Assembly (NCBI GenBank): GCA_012842765.1
Contig: DUWJ01000382.1
Coordinates: forward strand, 1 to 8,630
DNA length: 8,630 nucleotides
Direction of reading: 5' to 3'
DNA from: Bacillota bacterium
Lineage (GTDB): Bacteria; Bacillota; DTU025
This document shows, piece after piece, positions 6,354 to 8,630 of this stretch. How positions within the stretch are numbered: position 1 is the stretch's first letter; every line of letters starts with the position of its first letter. The notes beneath the pieces were generated by a model. That model made no database searches, was not told the origin of the DNA, and saw only the letters and a program-made list of their open reading frames with translations. The translations under genes and the position numbers were made by a program.

Positions 6354-6493
6354 GTAAAGCCCTTTGCTTTGGCGTCGGCGGGCACAAGGTAAAGATGATG
6401 CCGATTCCGTGAGGCCTTGCATGGATGTACACCCGTTGGGTAGCGGGACTTCTTCCAGTCAGTCGACTCAACAGACTTGCCGGGCGAACAAGC

Positions 6494-6524
6494 AAGCTCC
6501 AGACATAGATTTTCTCTGGAGCTT
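6494..6524 (-). terminator. 10-bp hairpin downstream of yabG
   Basis: AAGCTCCAGA (6494-6503) and TCTGGAGCTT (6515-6524) are perfect inverted arms around an 11-nt loop, about 64 nt past the yabG stop. On the minus strand the following bases are GCTTGTTCG, a poor T-run. It is therefore a probable but not ideal terminator. Confidence 0.45.
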
Positions 6525-6587
6525 CCTCATGCGCTGCCTGACTCACATCAGTCAACGTTAGATTCCTCTGGCTATTCCGTGCAAACG

Positions 6588-7541
6588 TCAAGGCATGTAG
6601 TTTCTAGCTGATTGATTGTCCCTGTTCGCGCCTGCCCCAAAAACCCCCATGGGCGTCTTGGGCATGCTCGTGCGCATTTTCCCCCTAGTCTGAATCCCAC
6701 CCACGCCAGGCCGCTTGGTTATTGTATTCTCTATGGCCTCTTCTATCCTGATGATCTCCTCCACAGGCGTGTTCACCACTTTCTCCGCCAATAGGACTGG
6801 ATCGAGGCAGTGGATCAACACCCTCCCGGGTGAACTTGCGAAGTTGGCACCCGCCTCCATCAAGGCCTCATAAAACGACTGGCATGCCCCTGCAATGATC
6901 ACAAGGCCGTCTTTGTCCATCTCGTGTTGTCTGGCCACACGAACTGCGTTCACGTATGCTTCCGAATTCCAGTAACTGCTCATTGAAGCGCGATCAGAAT
7001 TCTTTTTTTTAAGAGCATCGTGGCCAGTAAGAACCAGCACATCAGGTGAATGCTCATCGAGCAATGGACCAACGGCCGCAGTCTGATCTTGAGGGGGAAC
7101 ATGTTCTCCCACGACAGGAACTCCTAGTTCCTTATAGTATTTCATGCAATCTCTGAGGTAATCGGCATCCCCATCTATATGAAGCACCCTGCCCGGAAGG
7201 TCAAAGATATCCTCGGCCAAAGCAGCTGCCCCTCTCGATCGCCTGCGTTCCTTCTTGTATCTCGCCTGTTCCTCGGTTATCCTCCGCACACGCACCGTTC
7301 TGAGATGTTCTGCCGATTCACGCATCACCTTCCGCTTGAAATCGAGTAATTGACGTTCTTCTACAATAGACAAATCCGATATTGGAGCGTCTGCAAGGAG
7401 GCGCATATTCAACCCTTTCAGGGTTGCGGTTGCATCGCCCACGGCATATGAGTCAACCCGAATTACCTGAAAGAAGACGTCGCCCCCGTATGACTTCCGG
7501 GTGACTATGTCGCCTTCTCGAATTCTGTTTCTGTTAGCCAA
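6588..7541 (-). CDS. yabG: YabG sporulation-specific cysteine protease
   Basis: The 317-residue protein matches YabG throughout (B. subtilis form about 290 residues). The N-terminal part, GDIVTRKSYGGDVFFQV, is the small beta domain usual in YabG, followed by a charged helical linker (61-105). The protease region includes VLHIDGDADYL (119-129), LTGHD (171-175), AGACQSFYEAL (217-227) and ANFASSPGRVLIHCLDP (232-248). His174 and Cys220 align with the His172/Cys218 pair reported as catalytic in B. subtilis. YabG is made late in the mother cell and processes coat proteins; in C. difficile it processes germination proteins. The start is TTG at 7541 with a strong AAAGGAGG about nine bases upstream. 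The C-terminal tail after about 290 is extended and polar. It sits between ykuK and veg. The identity is firm. Confidence 0.95.
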   Translation of the reverse strand: MANRNRIREGDIVTRKSYGGDVFFQVIRVDSYAVGDATATLKGLNMRLLADAPISDLSIVEERQLLDFKRKVMRESAEHLRTVRVRRITEEQARYKKERRRSRGAAALAEDIFDLPGRVLHIDGDADYLRDCMKYYKELGVPVVGEHVPPQDQTAAVGPLLDEHSPDVLVLTGHDALKKKNSDRASMSSYWNSEAYVNAVRVARQHEMDKDGLVIIAGACQSFYEALMEAGANFASSPGRVLIHCLDPVLLAEKVVNTPVEEIIRIEEAIENTITKRPGVGGIQTRGKMRTSMPKTPMGVFGAGANRDNQSARNYMP

Positions 7542-7583
7542 GGGCCCTTCCCTCCTTTTCCAGGAACTGATCGGATCTTCGCT

Positions 7584-7598
7584 ACGGGCCTCGCCCGT
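7584..7598 (-). other. hairpin in the yabG leader
   Basis: ACGGGC (7584-7589) and GCCCGT (7593-7598) form a perfect 6-bp stem with a 3-nt loop, extendable by two GC pairs past one mismatch. A GCGGGC copy nearby (7607-7612) allows an alternative pairing. It lies about 45 nt before the yabG start. The gap 7542-7836 otherwise shows no gene, and I found no acceptable sigma-K promoter in it. Confidence 0.25.
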
Positions 7599-7772
7599 CG
7601 CAAAAAGCGGGCCATAAGCGTAACCTGTTTGAACAACGATCTTCAGTTCCCGTTCAGGATATGTGGGATAAGGTTAAGGAGAAACGTGCCGAGATGCACA
7701 GAGTTTAGCGCTTGCACGCATACAATCCCCAGGCATAATCGAAGGTTTTGGAGAACATGGAAGAGCGCTGAT

Positions 7773-7786
7773 ACAGCCTTGGCTGT
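7773..7786. repeat. short inverted repeat between ykuK and yabG
   Basis: ACAGCC (7773-7778) and GGCTGT (7781-7786) flank two bases, 50 nt past the ykuK-like stop. It could be an operator half-site pair or a small RNA hairpin. There is no T-run and no known regulator match. Confidence 0.2.
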
Positions 7787-7836
7787 TCAGAGAGTGTGCC
7801 AAAACATGGGGACATGGACGCGGATCGGAAAGCAGC

Positions 7837-8310
7837 CTACCGGGTGTGCTTGTCGGCCACCTTCGAGGCACCATAGGAATCTGGCTTTATACGGGCGGAA
7901 AACCCGGTTCCGCTGATCATCCCGACTATGTCGCGGATAAGCTCCTTCGTCTTGCCATTAACGCCAACATCCAAATGTATCTCGATGTTGACATCGGCAT
8001 ATCCGTTTTCCGCAAGCTTGTGGGCAACCTGGCTGGCAAGGTCGAGGCTCTTTGACGCCTCATAAAAGATTCGCTGTCTGAGGCCTGTGCCAATAGTCTC
8101 GTGCTCGCGACAGTAGTAATAGCGGGCCCCACGTCCGACCCTGTGGATCACTATCGCGCTGACAAAGCAGGTGTCACCGTTCACCTGGGAATCCGTTCCA
8201 ATGATCAGCTTGTATTCTTCATCCGGCATGTCATGGACAAACGCCATGATGTCATCGAATGTCTCTTCGAATGTAAGGCGTCCTTTAGTAGGACTTATGA
8301 AGTATTTCAA
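7837..8310 (-). CDS. YkuK-like DUF458 protein with RNase H-like fold
   Basis: This 157-residue protein belongs to the DUF458/YkuK family (RNase H-like). Family marks are IIGTDSQ (36-42), HLDVGVNGKTKELI (112-125), GTGFSARIKPDSYGAS (134-149) and VADKHTR at the end. Asp40, Asp114, Asp144 and Asp153 are plausible metal-binding acids of a ribonuclease H-type centre, but no activity or substrate is established for the family. The start is TTG at 8310, overlapping the rsmA stop as TTGA, with AGGTG seven bases upstream. It is therefore very likely translated together with rsmA. In Bacillus the family member YkuK lies elsewhere, so this position is a lineage feature. Confidence 0.88.
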   Translation of the reverse strand: MKYFISPTKGRLTFEETFDDIMAFVHDMPDEEYKLIIGTDSQVNGDTCFVSAIVIHRVGRGARYYYCREHETIGTGLRQRIFYEASKSLDLASQVAHKLAENGYADVNIEIHLDVGVNGKTKELIRDIVGMISGTGFSARIKPDSYGASKVADKHTR

Positions 8311-8630
8311 CCGTTTTCACCTGCCCTGTATGCGACGTATGCACGCGATATCGCCGCAAATTCCTCTAAGGAGAGGGTCTCTGCACGCCTTCCTCCATCA
8401 ACAGACGCGCATGAAAGGACTTCTTCAACAGCATCTCTGTCTCCTGCAAACAAATGGGACGCAAGCAGTGCATTCCTGAGAGTTTTACGGCGTTTGCCAT
8501 ACCCCGCGCTCACGATGGAGAACATCATGTCCGCATCTGCCTCAACAGGAGGCGCCGACCTCATAGTCATCTGGACCACAGCAGAGCGAACCGAGGGGGG
8601 CGGATCGAACGCTGTTGGAGGCACTTCAAA
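8307..8630 (-). CDS. rsmA: RsmA (KsgA) 16S rRNA dimethyladenosine transferase, C-terminal part
   Basis: The frame runs from the right edge to TGA at 8309-8307, giving 107 residues of the C-terminus. It begins with VPPTAFDPPPSV (from 8624), the conserved KsgA segment that follows the methyltransferase domain, and continues with the helical rRNA-binding domain, including GYGKRRKTLRNAL. RsmA dimethylates two adjacent adenines near the 3' end of 16S rRNA during 30S maturation. The SAM-binding half is outside the window. The position upstream of yabG and veg matches the Bacillus order. Confidence 0.93.
   Translation of the reverse strand, partial: FEVPPTAFDPPPSVRSAVVQMTMRSAPPVEADADMMFSIVSAGYGKRRKTLRNALLASHLFAGDRDAVEEVLSCASVDGGRRAETLSLEEFAAISRAYVAYRAGENG

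Larger units (their letters stand above)
6246..6587. other. gap between veg and yabG with no confident gene
   Basis: Nothing in this stretch is recognised as a known gene. It contains a hairpin near the yabG end (6494-6524), a tiny 5-bp stem at 6236-6251 spanning the stop of the plus-strand ORF, and a 31-codon minus-strand ORF (6353-6258). Minus-strand frames of adjacent segments look partly protein-like but are broken by frame changes, so decayed coding DNA is possible. Confidence 0.4.

Noticed and set aside
6232..6591. 119-codon minus-strand ORF overlapping the yabG stop as TTGA
   Set aside because: It has no ribosome site before the TTG, an Arg/Ser/Thr/Cys-rich shadow-like composition and no recognisable family, and it contains the hairpin that likely ends the yabG transcript.
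7652..7666. CATATCCTG on the minus strand as a sigma-K -10 for yabG
   Set aside because: It is close to CATAnnnTA, but no AC element lies about 16-17 nt upstream.
7719..7726. CATACAAT on the plus strand, a perfect sigma-E -10
   Set aside because: There is no -35 at the proper distance, and the plus strand downstream holds no gene, only antisense to ykuK-like.

Overview
The window looks like a chromosomal piece of an endospore-forming Bacillota, most likely a Clostridia-type lineage of moderately high GC. The evidence is the block rsmA (ksgA) - DUF458/YkuK - yabG - veg, which mirrors the Bacillus ksgA-yabG-veg neighbourhood. It is followed by a SPOCS(DUF3794)-LysM protein that matches SipL, the coat-morphogenesis protein of Clostridia, rather than the Bacillus SpoVID/SafA pair. 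Every confidently called gene lies on the minus strand, so the biological reading order runs from high to low coordinates. Several starts are not ATG: GTG for sipL, the PHP gene and veg, and TTG for yabG and the ykuK-like gene.

Layout in transcription order. (1) 8630-8307 is the C-terminal third of RsmA, the 16S rRNA dimethyltransferase, cut by the window edge. It overlaps by 4 nt (TTGA) a DUF458 RNase H-like gene (8310-7837). (2) After a 295-nt gap with small inverted repeats comes yabG (7541-6588), the sporulation cysteine protease, followed by a hairpin. (3) A gap of almost 600 nt (6587-5992) holds two tandem sigma-A-type promoters for veg, an opposing promoter-like sequence and a possible 48-codon plus-strand ORF. 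(4) veg (5991-5704) is followed by a hairpin with a T-run at 5567-5524. (5) A three-gene cluster follows: a PHP-domain phosphoesterase of the CehA type (5451-4432), a PG-binding/LysM protein with a degenerate GH18 barrel (4465-2966), and sipL (2904-1294). A sigma-E-like promoter sits just in front of sipL. (6) A 68-nt hairpin (1278-1211) follows sipL, and after it comes the N-terminal half of an MrfA/YprA-type DEAH helicase (1023 to beyond the left edge).

The centre of the window is therefore a sporulation neighbourhood. YabG processes spore coat and related proteins. SipL recruits or anchors the coat through SpoIVA. The adjacent LysM/PG-binding pseudo-glycosidase plausibly binds cortex or coat-associated glycan without cleaving it. 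The role of the PHP enzyme in this setting is not known. RsmA, YkuK, Veg and MrfA are housekeeping or repair genes flanking the sporulation genes. I found no rRNA, tRNA, CRISPR array, insertion sequence or phage gene. The least explained DNA is the veg-yabG gap, the hairpin after sipL, and the catalytically dead GH18 protein next to sipL.
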